Shown here one piece after another: positions 17,383-27,600 of a stretch of 64,000 nt of DNA. Origin of the DNA: Streptomyces noursei (GTDB lineage Bacteria > Actinomycetota > Actinomycetes > Streptomycetales > Streptomycetaceae); the NCBI RefSeq assembly GCF_016917755.1, contig NZ_CP070326.1, forward strand, positions 9,672,001 to 9,736,000, in the 5' to 3' direction. The position numbers were made by a program, and so were the translations under genes. How positions within the stretch are numbered: position 1 is the stretch's first letter; each line of letters opens with the position of its first letter. The notes beneath the pieces were generated by a model that was not told the DNA's origin, made no database searches, and saw only the letters and a list, made by a program, of their open reading frames with translations.

Positions 17383-18576
17383 TCAAGTGCGGGCGGCCTG
17401 TGGCTCCGACACGGCCTCCTGCTGAGCGGCGGCCTGCCTCCGGATCAAGCGCTGGGTGAGCTCAGCGACGATCAGGCCGACAGCGAAGAAAGCACCGCCG
17501 ATGATTCCGAGGTACCTCCCGCCGATCAGATCCAGCCCCGCGGCGCCGACCACTCCGGCCAGCGAGGCACCGATGAAGATCATCGAGCTGTTGAGAGAGA
17601 TCGACAGCTGCGCGTCCTGCGGCGAGATGGATATCAGCCGGTGCTGCAACGGCACCACCAGCGAGAATCCGGACAGTCCCCAGACCGCTACCGCCGCGAA
17701 CGCGGTGGAGAGGAGAGCGCCGGACCACGGGGTGACCGCGAAGTCGATGGCCGCGACCGTCGCCGCGATAACGATGATGCGGCGGTTGCCGTAGCGGTCC
17801 GTCAGCGGCCCGGAGCCGAAGCTGCCGATGGCACCGGCGATGCCGGAGACCAGCAGCAGGACGGCGAGCGTGCTCCCCGCCCCACCGGTCGCCCGGTCGA
17901 AGGTCTGGCTGATGTAGGTGTTGAGTACGTAGTTCCCGGTGAAGAACAGCAGGGTGCTGCCCAGGGTGAGGGCGAGGCGCGGGTTGCCGAGCGGGGCCAA
18001 CCGGCGGGTCCACGGCACCGCGGGAGGCGCCGGGATCTTCTGCAGGAAGAGGGCGATGCCGATCCCGGCGACGGCGCCGACGGCGGCGACGAACCACATC
18101 GTCGAACGCCATCCGTAGTTGCTGCCGATGGCAGTGCCGAGCGGGGCTCCCAGAGCCGTCGCCACGGACAGACCGGCGGTCACGATGGAGAGTGCCGCCG
18201 CCCGCTTCTCGGGGGGCGCGAGCGAGGCGCCGGCGACGGTCGCCCCCGGGGTCACCGCCGCGGCCCCGATACCTGCCAAGATCCGGCAAAGAATCACCAG
18301 GGTGAAATTGGGCACCAGGGCGGTGCAGACATTGGCCACCACGAAGACGGCCAAGCCGGTCAGCAGGACACGGTTACGGGACCAGTTGGCGGCCAGAACG
18401 GCGATGAGTGGCGAACATACGGCGTAGGCAAGGGAATATGCCGTCACCAATTGTCCGGCCGAGCCGACACTCACCTGAAGTGTGTGTGCGACGTCCGGTA
18501 GAACTCCGGCCACCACAAAGCTGTCCGTGCCGATCGCGAATACGGCGAATGTAAGGGGAAGGAGGCGGCGAATCAT
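17383..18576 (-). CDS. MFS transporter (DHA1-type drug efflux)
   Basis: A 397-residue protein with about 12 membrane helices. The N-terminus LPLTFAVFAIGTDSFVVAGVLP and the loop SLAYAVCSPLIAVLAA match the DHA1 drug:H+ antiporter group (AraJ/Cmx-like). The motif A-like G-P-L-T-D-R-Y-G-N-R-R lies between helices in the second half. ATG at 18576 with ACGGAGC upstream. As the outermost transporter of the cluster it is a candidate exporter and self-resistance pump for the product. It is separated by 201 bp from the other MFS gene and probably has its own promoter. Confidence 0.85.
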   Translation of the reverse strand: MIRRLLPLTFAVFAIGTDSFVVAGVLPDVAHTLQVSVGSAGQLVTAYSLAYAVCSPLIAVLAANWSRNRVLLTGLAVFVVANVCTALVPNFTLVILCRILAGIGAAAVTPGATVAGASLAPPEKRAAALSIVTAGLSVATALGAPLGTAIGSNYGWRSTMWFVAAVGAVAGIGIALFLQKIPAPPAVPWTRRLAPLGNPRLALTLGSTLLFFTGNYVLNTYISQTFDRATGGAGSTLAVLLLVSGIAGAIGSFGSGPLTDRYGNRRIIVIAATVAAIDFAVTPWSGALLSTAFAAVAVWGLSGFSLVVPLQHRLISISPQDAQLSISLNSSMIFIGASLAGVVGAAGLDLIGGRYLGIIGGAFFAVGLIVAELTQRLIRRQAAAQQEAVSEPQAART

Positions 18577-18733
18577 GCCAGTACTTGCTCCGTAGGCTGG
18601 GGGACTAGAAAAGGAAAGTCCGCGGGCGAGGGAGATGCTAGGGCAGTGCCGGCCGGTGCGCCATGCTTAATCGCGTGCGTGAATTCCCGTACGTCCAGTG
18701 GAAATTACGTACACCGGCGGTAGTACATAGCCT

Positions 18734-18762
18734 CGTTTCCGTCCGCCGTGGTGCCGGAAACG
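18734..18762 (-). terminator. Possible terminator after the PKS B-PKS C-MFS operon
   Basis: Eight-base arms CGTTTCCG and CGGAAACG around a 13-base loop, starting 15 bp after the stop of the MFS gene that ends at 18778. Confidence 0.4.
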
Positions 18763-18777
18763 TGACTCGACGGGTAC

Positions 18778-20103
18778 TTACGTCGCGGCGGCCATGACGC
18801 GCTGGCGATCCCGGTCCGGGTCGACGAGGAACCCGTAAAGAAGGCCACCGGCGGAAATCACCACACCGAGCAGCAGAAAGGCGTGGGAATACCCCTCAGC
18901 GGGAGTCTTGGCGGCGTCCAGCACGACACCACTCAGCCAGGGGCTCAGAATGCCGCCCACGGCTCCGAAGGCGAGCGCCACCGCCAGCACCCGGGCCCGC
19001 TGGCCGACCGGTGCGATCTCCGCTGCGGCGGGGTTGGCCACGCTCTGAATCGCCAGGGTCAGTCCGTAGCCGAGGACCACCAGCAGCAGCGCCATGGGAA
19101 CGGTGTCGGACAGGGGGATCAAGGCCAGCAGCACTCCCCCAGCGAGCAGCACCGCCCCACCGGCCAGCCCGCGACTGCCTCGGGAGGGCGTTCCCCTCCG
19201 CAGTCGGCGGTCACTCCACCACCCCAGTCCGAACAGGAAGACCAGCCCGGCGACATTCGGAAGGCCGAAGAGGGACCCCGCCGTGGCCTCGGAGAAGCCG
19301 AGCGTCGTCTGGAAGTAGGAGGGCAGCCAGGTGAGGACGACCGCGATGAGCATGTTGGACACGAACAGGCCGATCACACTGCCGATGAAGGTCCGGGTGA
19401 GCAGGATGGTCCGCAGCGGCGCGCGCGGCCCGGCGAGCGGGCCGGCGGCTCCCTGCCGATGCGTGACTTCGTGCCCGTACGGCCCCCTTCGGCCGGCCAA
19501 CGCCCACACGGCGGCCCATACCAGCCCCGCCAAGCCGACGACGAGAAAGCCGGTCTGCCACCCGAAAGCGATGATGACCACGGTCAGGAGGGGAGCGAGG
19601 GCCAGCTTGGATACCGAGGCGCCGGAGGTCAACAGGGCCGCCGGCAACCCGCGCCGCTCGTTGGGGAACCAGGTGTAGAGGGTCGTGTGAGCGGCCGGGA
19701 AGCCCGGCCCCTCACCGGCCCCGAGGGCGAACCGCGTAGCGAGCAGCACGGTCGCCGACCCGGCGAAGTAGAGGGGGAGTTGGGTGAGGGACCACAGCAC
19801 CGCCAGCACGCACAGTGCCGCTCTGGTGGGAAGCCTGTCGGCTACGAAGCTGTAGAGCAGCGCCGCCGGCGGGCCCAGCAGGCCCGCGGCGGTCCCGATG
19901 AACCCAAACTGGGTGGAGGACAGGTGCAGTTCGTGGATCACCGGCTGGGCCACCAGCCCGAGCACCACCTTGTCCAGGTAGGCGACCAAGGTGAAGCCGA
20001 ACAGTAGCCCGGCCATGACCCACGGTGTACGCGAGCGGGGAGCAGCGGGGTGCGTGCACGTCCGAGGTTCCGTGGCGCCCCGCACCGACTGTCGTGTCGT
20101 CAT
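18778..20103 (-). CDS. MFS transporter, anion:cation symporter (ACS)-like
   Basis: A 441-residue, roughly 12-helix major facilitator. The segments LLFGFTLVAYLDKVVLGLVA, ADRLPTRAALCVLAVLWS, FALGAGEGPGFPAAHTTLYTWFP and NERRGLPAALLTSGAS are those of the ACS family (hexuronate, phthalate and other organic-anion carriers). The ATG at 20103 overlaps the stop of PKS C (ATGA), so it is translationally coupled to the assembly line. An organic-anion carrier beside a polyketide pathway suggests movement of an acidic product or precursor; the direction of transport is not determined by sequence. Confidence 0.88.
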   Translation of the reverse strand: MTTRQSVRGATEPRTCTHPAAPRSRTPWVMAGLLFGFTLVAYLDKVVLGLVAQPVIHELHLSSTQFGFIGTAAGLLGPPAALLYSFVADRLPTRAALCVLAVLWSLTQLPLYFAGSATVLLATRFALGAGEGPGFPAAHTTLYTWFPNERRGLPAALLTSGASVSKLALAPLLTVVIIAFGWQTGFLVVGLAGLVWAAVWALAGRRGPYGHEVTHRQGAAGPLAGPRAPLRTILLTRTFIGSVIGLFVSNMLIAVVLTWLPSYFQTTLGFSEATAGSLFGLPNVAGLVFLFGLGWWSDRRLRRGTPSRGSRGLAGGAVLLAGGVLLALIPLSDTVPMALLLVVLGYGLTLAIQSVANPAAAEIAPVGQRARVLAVALAFGAVGGILSPWLSGVVLDAAKTPAEGYSHAFLLLGVVISAGGLLYGFLVDPDRDRQRVMAAAT

Positions 20104-23100
20104 GAATGGGCTCTCTCGACCGGTCGGTGGCTTGCGGTCGGGGACTCGCCGTCCTCTCCCACCACGCTCAGCAGGTGGTCGACAAGGGCGGCGGGGGTGG
20201 GATGGTCGAGCAGTGCTGTCAGCGGCAAGTCGAGGTCCAGGGCCTGGCACAGCGCATTGCGCAGTTCCAGCGTGGTCAACGATGTGAAGCCCATGGCCAG
20301 GAATTCGGCTTCCGCCTCGCTGCGGGGCACGGCGTCGAGTCCGAGCACCCGGCAGGCACGGTCCAGCACCACATCCAACATGATTCCGGGGCGGTCCGCC
20401 TCGGCGGCGGCCACGATCCGGCCCCGCAGCGCGGCTGCCTCCTCCTCGGGGGCCGGGGTGGTCGTCGTCCCGACGCGGCGCAGCGCGCCCTGCTCCACGC
20501 CGGTGCCGTCCAACTCGGCTGCCAGGTCCGGGAAGCACCGGACGAGGCGCTCCGCGTCCACGTCCGCCACGATCAGGCTTTCCTCCCGGCAGCTCAGGGC
20601 TCGGGAAAGTAGCGGCACCGTCGGCGGTAGCGGGCGCAGCCCGGCCTCCCGCGCCGCGTCGTCGAGGGCCGACGCCCAGCTCACCAGGCGGGCCGGCCGG
20701 CCCGTGGCCCTCCGCCGCCGGACGAGCGCGTCACAGGAGTTCCGCAGCGGGCTGTCCAGCGTCTCCGGGAGGCCGGTGAGGATGACGAAGGCGGACAGTG
20801 TCCGGTCGCGGACCAGGGCATCCAGGCCCTCAACGGCTGCGCACACCGATGCAGCGTCCTGGCAAGGGCGGGAGGCCGCGGCATGGACCACCGCGGTCAG
20901 CGGTTCTCCGCCGAGTGCCGCAGCCAGGGCTGACTCCGCCTTGGGCCCCGGGACACCGTCGAGCGTCTCCACGTGAAGGCCAAGTGCCGCCAGTTCCGCC
21001 TGCAGTTCGGCCGTTCCCGGACTATCCGCGAGAATCAGTCGTGTGGCTCCGCCGGCCAGCCAGCGCGCAGCCTGCTCTCCAAGGGGCGTGTCGGCGCCGG
21101 TGAGCAGCACCGCTGCAGTAGGCGACCAGTCCGTCACGTCCCCACCGTCCGTTTTCGCGAGTCGCCGCACGAACGTCGCCGACGGCCGTACCGCACACCG
21201 CGGCGAGCCGCCCGATGCCGTCAGCACGTCGATCACCCGCCGCCAGGTCCGGCTTTCGACGACCGGCGGCAGGTCCATCACACCGCCACCGGTCGCCACG
21301 GCTTCTCCGGCCGGTGACCCGGCCAGGGCGAACAGCCCGGCCTGCACGGGGTCCAGGAGTGCGGCCTCAGCCGGCTCCACCGCCACCGCGTTACGGGTGA
21401 GGACCCACGTGGGCGCTGACACCCCGGCGTCGGCGAGAGCCCGGACCAGCGCCGCGGTCGGGTCGATGGGGGACGCGGTGCCAGCCAGGGACAGCAGCGA
21501 GAGTACGCCCGCGGGGCGCTCGCCGCCCAAAGCTCCGGCGAGCCGCTCGGTCAGCAACAGGCCCTCGGCGGCGGCCATGTCGATGTCGGCGCGGATCACG
21601 CGCTCGGCTCGGTCGGCCAACGCCTTGACGGCAGCCGCGGCCGTATCCCCATCCCGCCCCTCGGGCGCCACCACCAGCCAGGTACCGGGTGGGACGATGC
21701 CGTTGCCCTCTGATATGGCCTGCCACACCGACCGGTACCAGTGACGGCCCCGGCCGCGCAGACCGGCGAGCGCGGGCAGGAGTGCGGTCAGCCAGGATTC
21801 GGCGCCGGCGCCCATGCCCAGCGTGCGCGCAAGATCACCGACGTCCTGCCGGTCCACCGCCTCCCAGAAACGGCGCTCTTCCGAAGGCACCGGTGCCGCT
21901 TCGGGGGCTTCCAACCAGTACCGGCGACGCTGGAACGGATAGCCAGGCAGCTCGACCCGCCGGGCCCCGCTGCCCTCGGACACCGCGGGCCAGCGCACCG
22001 GTGTCCCGGCGACGTGCAGCGTGGCCGCTGCGGTCAGCATCGCGCGTGTCTCGGGCTGGTTCCCACGCAGGGTCGCCGCGGTCCGGAACTGCCGCGTCGG
22101 CCGCCCGTTACTGCGTTCGCGCACCCTGGCCGCGTCCAGGCATTCCTCCACCAGCGGTGTAAGGACGGCCTGCGGGCCCAGTTCGAGGAAGGTGTCGACG
22201 CCGTGGTCGGCGAGCCAGGCGATGCCGTCGCTGAAGCGCACGGTGCCCCGGATATGGCGCGCCCAGTAGTCCGGCGAACGCAGTTCTTCCACGGCAGCCA
22301 CGGCGCCGGTCTCGTTCGACACCACCGGGATGGCCGGGGGATGGAACGACAGTCGGGAGACTTCTTCACGGAAGCTCTCCAGTACGACGTCCATGTGCGG
22401 GGAGTGGAAGGCATGGCTGACCTTCAGCCGCTTGGCACGGTGTCCCCGAGAACGCCACAGGGCAGCCACCTCCATAACCGTTCGTTCGTCCCCGGAGACC
22501 ACGGTAGAAGCGGGGCCGTTTACGGCGGCGATCGCGACCCGGTCCGCCAGGCCGATCAGTGACTCTTCCACCTCCTCGGCGCCAGCCCGGATCGAGACCA
22601 TAGCTCCGGTTGTCGGCGTGCTCTGCATGAGCCGGCCCCGGGCGGCGACCAGCGCGGCAGCGTCGGGCAGCGACAGCACCCCGGCGGCATGCGCCGCGGA
22701 GATCTCCCCGATGGAGTGCCCCATCAGATAGTCGGGCCGCAGCCCCCACCGCTCCACCAGCCGGAAGAGGGCGACCTCCACGGCGAACAGACCCGCCTGG
22801 GTATACAGCGTCCCTTCCAGGAGCGCGGCGAGCGGAGAGCCGGCCTCGGCGAACAGCACCTCACGCAGCGGAAGTTCCAGATGAGGGTCCAGCAAGCTGC
22901 ACGTCTCATCGAACGCCTGGGCATACCCAGGTAGTTCACGGTGCAGCTGCTGCCCCATACCGATCCGTTGACTGCCCTGGCCGGAGAACAGGAAGGCGGT
23001 CCGCCCACTGCTTCGGGCCTGGCCGGTGAGCACACCGCTGCCGGTCCTGCCATGAGCCACGGCCCGAAGACCGGAGCACAGCTCCGCACGGTCCTCGCCG

Positions 23101-24677
23101 ACCACCACGGCCCGCACCGGCAGTGCCTGCCGGCCGGCCAGCGAGTATCCGACATCCACGGCGCGCAGCTCGGGGTGGCCTTCGACCTCAGCCGCAAGCC
23201 GTTGCGCCGCAGCGCGGAGGGCGCCGATGTCGCGTGCGGACAACGCCCAGGTGTGGACAGCCGGTTCGCGGCCAGCCGGCTCCTCGGCCTTCGGTGGGGC
23301 CTGTTCCAGCACGAGGTGGGCGTTGGTCCCGCTGATGCCGAAGGACGAGACGCCTGCCCTCTGCATGCCCTGGCCGTCCGGCCAGGGGACGGGCTCCTGG
23401 AGGAGCGACAGCGGGCCGGTGGACCAGTCGAGGTGCGCGGATGGCCGCGCGCAGTGCAGCGTGGCCGGCAGGGTGGCGTGGCGCATCGCCATCACCATCT
23501 TGATCACGCCGGCGACTCCGGCGGCGGCCTGGGTGTGCCCGATGTTGGACTTCACCGATCCCAGCCAGAGCGGACGGGTGCGTCCCGCACCGAACACCTC
23601 TCGGAGGGCTTGTGCCTCAACCGGGTCGCCGAGCGGAGTGCCGGTGCCGTGCGCCTCGATCGCGTCGATGTCGTCCGGTTCGAGTCCGGCGTCGGCGAGA
23701 GCGTCCCGGATCGCCCGCTGCTGAGCGGCACCGTTCGGTGCGGTCAGGCCGTTGGTAGCGCCGTCCTGGTTCACCGCGGTGCCCCGGATGACCGCGAGGA
23801 CGGGATGCCCGTTGCGGCGAGCGTCCGACAACCGTTCGAGGGCCAGCAACCCGACGCCCTCGGCGAAGCCGACACCATCAGCGTCCGCCGAGAAGGACTT
23901 GCACCGACCGTCGGGCGACAGTCCGCGCTGCCGGCTGAACTCGGTGAACAGCGTCGGCGTGGACAGGACGGTGGCACCACCGGCCAGGGCCAGGGAGCAT
24001 TCGCCGCGGCGCAGTGAGGCGGCGGCCAGGTGAAGCGAGACCAGTGAGGAGGAACAGGCGGTGTCCACCGTAACCGCCGGGCCCTCCAGGCCGAAGGTGT
24101 AGGCGATGCGGCCCGAGGCGACGCTCGCGGTGGTGCCGTTGCCGACGAACCCCTCGCACTCCTCGGGTACTTGCTGCAGCCGCGTGCCGTAGTCGCTGTA
24201 CATCAGGCCGACGAACACGCCGGTGGAACTGCCGTGCATCTCCTCGGGGTTGAGGCCGGACGATTCGAGAACTTCCCACGCGGTCTCCAGCAGGAGTCGC
24301 TGCTGCGGGTCGGTCGACAGTGCTTCCCTGGGGCTCATGCCGAAGAACGCCGCGTCGAAGTCGGCCGCGTCGTACAGGAAGCCGCCGGTGCGGACGTAGG
24401 AGGTCCCCGGATGGTCGGGGTCGGGGTGATAGAGGGTCTCCGTGTTCCAGCCGCGGTCGGAGGGGAAAGCCGAGATCGCGTCCACCTGCCCGGCGACCAC
24501 GCGCCACAGGTCGTCGGGGTGGCTCACGCCTCCGGGGAACCGGCATCCCATGCCCACGATGGCGATCGGCTCGTGGCGCGCGGCCTCGACATCCGCCAGC
24601 TGCTGCTGGGTGTCGTGGAGCCGCGTGGTCACCCATTTCAGGTATTCGACGATCTGCTCCTGATCCGTGTCCGTCAT
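20100..24677 (-). CDS. Type I PKS, module 5 (KS-AT-degenerate KR-ACP)
   Basis: 1525 residues, terminal module of the line. An N-terminal coiled-coil docking helix (EQIVEYLKWVTTRLHDTQQQ) precedes the KS (active Cys in DTACSSS, about 206) and a malonyl-type AT (GHSIGE about 654, SHAFH about 756). The KR-like region near 1185-1330 is broken: the nucleotide motif reads TGADTPLG, and the Ser and Tyr of the F-S-S...Y-A-A-A-N catalytic segment are lost (ILTGLPET, NSCDALV). There is no DH. The ACP (GFTSLTTLELR, about 1465) keeps its Ser. No thioesterase or reductase follows; the protein ends about 60 residues later. Module 5 should leave a beta-ketothioester. The ATG at 24677, behind AAGGGAG, is preferred to an overlapping TTG at 24686. 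Confidence 0.93.
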   Translation of the reverse strand: MTDTDQEQIVEYLKWVTTRLHDTQQQLADVEAARHEPIAIVGMGCRFPGGVSHPDDLWRVVAGQVDAISAFPSDRGWNTETLYHPDPDHPGTSYVRTGGFLYDAADFDAAFFGMSPREALSTDPQQRLLLETAWEVLESSGLNPEEMHGSSTGVFVGLMYSDYGTRLQQVPEECEGFVGNGTTASVASGRIAYTFGLEGPAVTVDTACSSSLVSLHLAAASLRRGECSLALAGGATVLSTPTLFTEFSRQRGLSPDGRCKSFSADADGVGFAEGVGLLALERLSDARRNGHPVLAVIRGTAVNQDGATNGLTAPNGAAQQRAIRDALADAGLEPDDIDAIEAHGTGTPLGDPVEAQALREVFGAGRTRPLWLGSVKSNIGHTQAAAGVAGVIKMVMAMRHATLPATLHCARPSAHLDWSTGPLSLLQEPVPWPDGQGMQRAGVSSFGISGTNAHLVLEQAPPKAEEPAGREPAVHTWALSARDIGALRAAAQRLAAEVEGHPELRAVDVGYSLAGRQALPVRAVVVGEDRAELCSGLRAVAHGRTGSGVLTGQARSSGRTAFLFSGQGSQRIGMGQQLHRELPGYAQAFDETCSLLDPHLELPLREVLFAEAGSPLAALLEGTLYTQAGLFAVEVALFRLVERWGLRPDYLMGHSIGEISAAHAAGVLSLPDAAALVAARGRLMQSTPTTGAMVSIRAGAEEVEESLIGLADRVAIAAVNGPASTVVSGDERTVMEVAALWRSRGHRAKRLKVSHAFHSPHMDVVLESFREEVSRLSFHPPAIPVVSNETGAVAAVEELRSPDYWARHIRGTVRFSDGIAWLADHGVDTFLELGPQAVLTPLVEECLDAARVRERSNGRPTRQFRTAATLRGNQPETRAMLTAAATLHVAGTPVRWPAVSEGSGARRVELPGYPFQRRRYWLEAPEAAPVPSEERRFWEAVDRQDVGDLARTLGMGAGAESWLTALLPALAGLRGRGRHWYRSVWQAISEGNGIVPPGTWLVVAPEGRDGDTAAAAVKALADRAERVIRADIDMAAAEGLLLTERLAGALGGERPAGVLSLLSLAGTASPIDPTAALVRALADAGVSAPTWVLTRNAVAVEPAEAALLDPVQAGLFALAGSPAGEAVATGGGVMDLPPVVESRTWRRVIDVLTASGGSPRCAVRPSATFVRRLAKTDGGDVTDWSPTAAVLLTGADTPLGEQAARWLAGGATRLILADSPGTAELQAELAALGLHVETLDGVPGPKAESALAAALGGEPLTAVVHAAASRPCQDAASVCAAVEGLDALVRDRTLSAFVILTGLPETLDSPLRNSCDALVRRRRATGRPARLVSWASALDDAAREAGLRPLPPTVPLLSRALSCREESLIVADVDAERLVRCFPDLAAELDGTGVEQGALRRVGTTTTPAPEEEAAALRGRIVAAAEADRPGIMLDVVLDRACRVLGLDAVPRSEAEAEFLAMGFTSLTTLELRNALCQALDLDLPLTALLDHPTPAALVDHLLSVVGEDGESPTASHRPVERAHS

Positions 24678-24682
24678 GCGGA

Positions 24683-27600
24683 TCAACTCCCTTCGGTCGC
24701 GGAGGCAGTGTGCGACGCGATCTCAGTGGCGCGTCCCAATTGCCGATCGATGAATTCCAGGACGCCCGCCACGCTGGACTCCCGGATGAGGTCGGCGACC
24801 TCAACAGACGCCTCCGCCCGGTCGTTTTGGTCGACGGGCGGGCGGGGGGCCCGGCTGAGCGCGGTGGGCGCCGCAGCCACGACGGGTTCGGGTTCCGCGG
24901 GGGCCATCCGGTCCCTCAGGTAGCCGGCCACCGCGGCTGGTGTTGGATGGTCGAAGACGAGCGTGGCGGGAAGCTCCAGGCCCGTGCTGCCGGCGAACCG
25001 GTTGCGCAGCTCGACGGCGGTCAGCGAATCAAAGCCGAGTTCGCTGAAGGCGCGGTCGGGTTCAGGGCCGGGATGCGTCGTGGCGTAGCCGAGCACCATC
25101 CCCACGATCGATCGGACGTGATCGAGCAGCAGCGCCTCGCGTTCGGCGCTGGTCTCCAACGAAGCCAGGCGGCGCGGCAGGCTCAGGACGCCACTCGTGT
25201 CGCCAGTCCGCCGGCGTACGGCGGGCGTCAATTGTCGGAAGATTTCCGGCAATTGGCCCGCTTCGGCCAGCGACGCCAGTGCCCTCGGTACCAGCTCGAC
25301 GGGAGCCAGGTGTGGTGTGGACGCGCCGAGCGCGGCGTCGAAGCGGGCGAGCGCGTCGGAGGTCTCGGCGGGCCGCAGCCCGGTCCGGCTCAGCCGGGCG
25401 AGGTCGTCGTCGCCCAGCCGCTCGGCCATGCCTTCGCCAGCCCATACGCCCCATGCAAGGGACACGGCGGGCAGCCCGGCGGCGTGCCGTCGCTGGCTCA
25501 ACGCGTCGAGGAAGGCGTTCGCCGCCGCGTAAGCGCCCTGGCCAGGATTTCCGGCGATCGCCGCGAAGGAGGAGAACAGGACGAAGCTCTCCAGCGGCAG
25601 GCCCTCAGTGAGGCGGTGCAGGTGCCACGCTGCGTCGGCCTTGGCCCGAAGCACCCGGTCAAGCTGCTCCGGCCGCAGCGACCCGACGGTGGCGTCCTCG
25701 ACGACTCCGGCCGCGTGGATGACGGCGGTCAGCGGTCGCTCGTCGGGTATCTGGCGCAGCAGAGCGGCCAGGGCATCCGGGTCCGCAACGTCGCAGGCAG
25801 CGACATCCACTTGGGCGCCGAGTTCGGAGAGGTCACGGACCAGTTCTTCCGCGCCCGGAGCCGCCGGCCCTCGGCGGCTCACAAGCAACAGGTGGCGTGC
25901 CCCGTGTTCGCTCACCAGATGCCGGGCGAGGAGTACGCCGAGGGCACCGGTGCCGCCGGTGATCAGGACGGTGCCGTCGGAGGTGATCCGCTGCCGGCCG
26001 TTTCCCGAGGAGTCCGGGCGCACGAGGCGGGGTACACGCACCCGGCCGTCGCGGAGCACCATCTGCGGACGGCCCGTGGCGAGCGCGGCGGGCACCGCGT
26101 CCAGCGAGCCCTCGTCGGTATCCACCAGGACGAGGCGGCCAGGGTGTTCATTCTGGGCGGACCGGAGCAGCCCCCACACAGCTGCGGCCGCCAGGTCCTC
26201 GACGTCCTCCTCCGATGCGCCGGCGACGGCGCGCCGGGTGACCACCGCCATGCGGGTGTCCGACAGTCGGTCGTCGGCCAGCCAACGCGCGCACAGCTCG
26301 GCAGTGCGGCGGACGGTGGAGTGCATCGGGGCGATCGGGTCTTCGACTGTGGTGCCCGGGGACACGCACGAGACCATCAGTATCCCCGAGTTCGGGGCGT
26401 CATCCAGCGACGCGCTCCGTGCAACAGGCCCGTCGGCACGTTCGGCGAGTGAGAGGGGGTCGTCGCCGAGCACGGTGTACCCGGAATCGGAACCGCCCCT
26501 ACCGTTCGCCGGCTCGGCCAATTGCCAGTCAAGCAGCAGGCCGGTGGTACCGGCCCGGGTAAGCCGCCTCAGTCGTTCGGCAGGCACCTCCGCCAGCGAC
26601 AACGACGCTATGGAGGCGACCGGTTCACCCTGTTCGTCGGCGATCTCCAAGGAGATCTCGTCACCACCCGTGGTGAGCCTCACCCGCAGGCTCGTCGCCC
26701 CGGCGGACCAGAGCCGGGCCCCGGACCACGAGTAGGGCAGCCGCAGGTTTTCCTCCGCACCGCCCGCGGTCGCGTCCGCGAGCACGTGCAGTGCCGCGTC
26801 GAGTGCCGCAGGATGCACGCCGAAGACAGCCGGGCGGTCGCGCTCCTCGGTCGCGGTCACCTCGACGTAGTACGCGTCGTCGAGCTGCCACGCGGCACGC
26901 AGTCCGCGGAAGGCCGGCCCGTATTCGTAACCCCGGTCGGCAAGCCGCTCGTACAGGCCAGTCAGGTCGACGGGGGCCGCGTCGACGGGCGGCCAGGTCT
27001 CCGTCGCGTGGAAAGCCGGCTGCGGCAGCGGGGCGAGCGTGCCCGTGGCGTGCTGGGTCCACTCACCCTCGCGGCTGCTGGAGTGAACCGCGACCGCGCG
27101 CGCCCCGTTGTCCTGAGACGGCCCCACGGTGACGCGCAGCCGGACGGCTGCTCGTTCCGGCAGCGGCAGCGGCTCCTCAAGGAGCAAGGCGTCTACAGAA
27201 GGGCAGCCGACGCGGTCGCCAGCGCAGAGGGCGAGGTCCAGCAGGGCGGAGGCCGGGACGAGGGCCGTGCCGGCGACCGAGTGGTCGGCGAGCCACGGGT
27301 GGGTGTCGAGGGACACCAGGCCGGTCAGCACCGTTCTGCCCTCGTCGGAGAGGTCGAGTGCGGCGGTCAGCAGCGGATGGTCGACGGTGTCGAGCCCCAG
27401 GGCGCCAGCCCCGATGGCCGGGGCAGGCGCGTCCAGCCAGTGGCGGGTGCGCTGGAAGGGGTACGTCGGCAGAGGGACGACGCGGGCCCCGGGGAACACC
27501 TTGTCCCAGTTCAACTCTCGGCCGCCTAGTGCGGCTTCGGACAGAGCCGTTGCCACGGTCCGGTGCTCCGGTTTATCGCGCCGCAGCGCCGCTGCAGCCG

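Noticed and set aside
20100..20400. C-terminal thioesterase on PKS C
   Set aside because: Only an ACP and a ~60-residue tail follow; no G-x-S-x-G segment is present.
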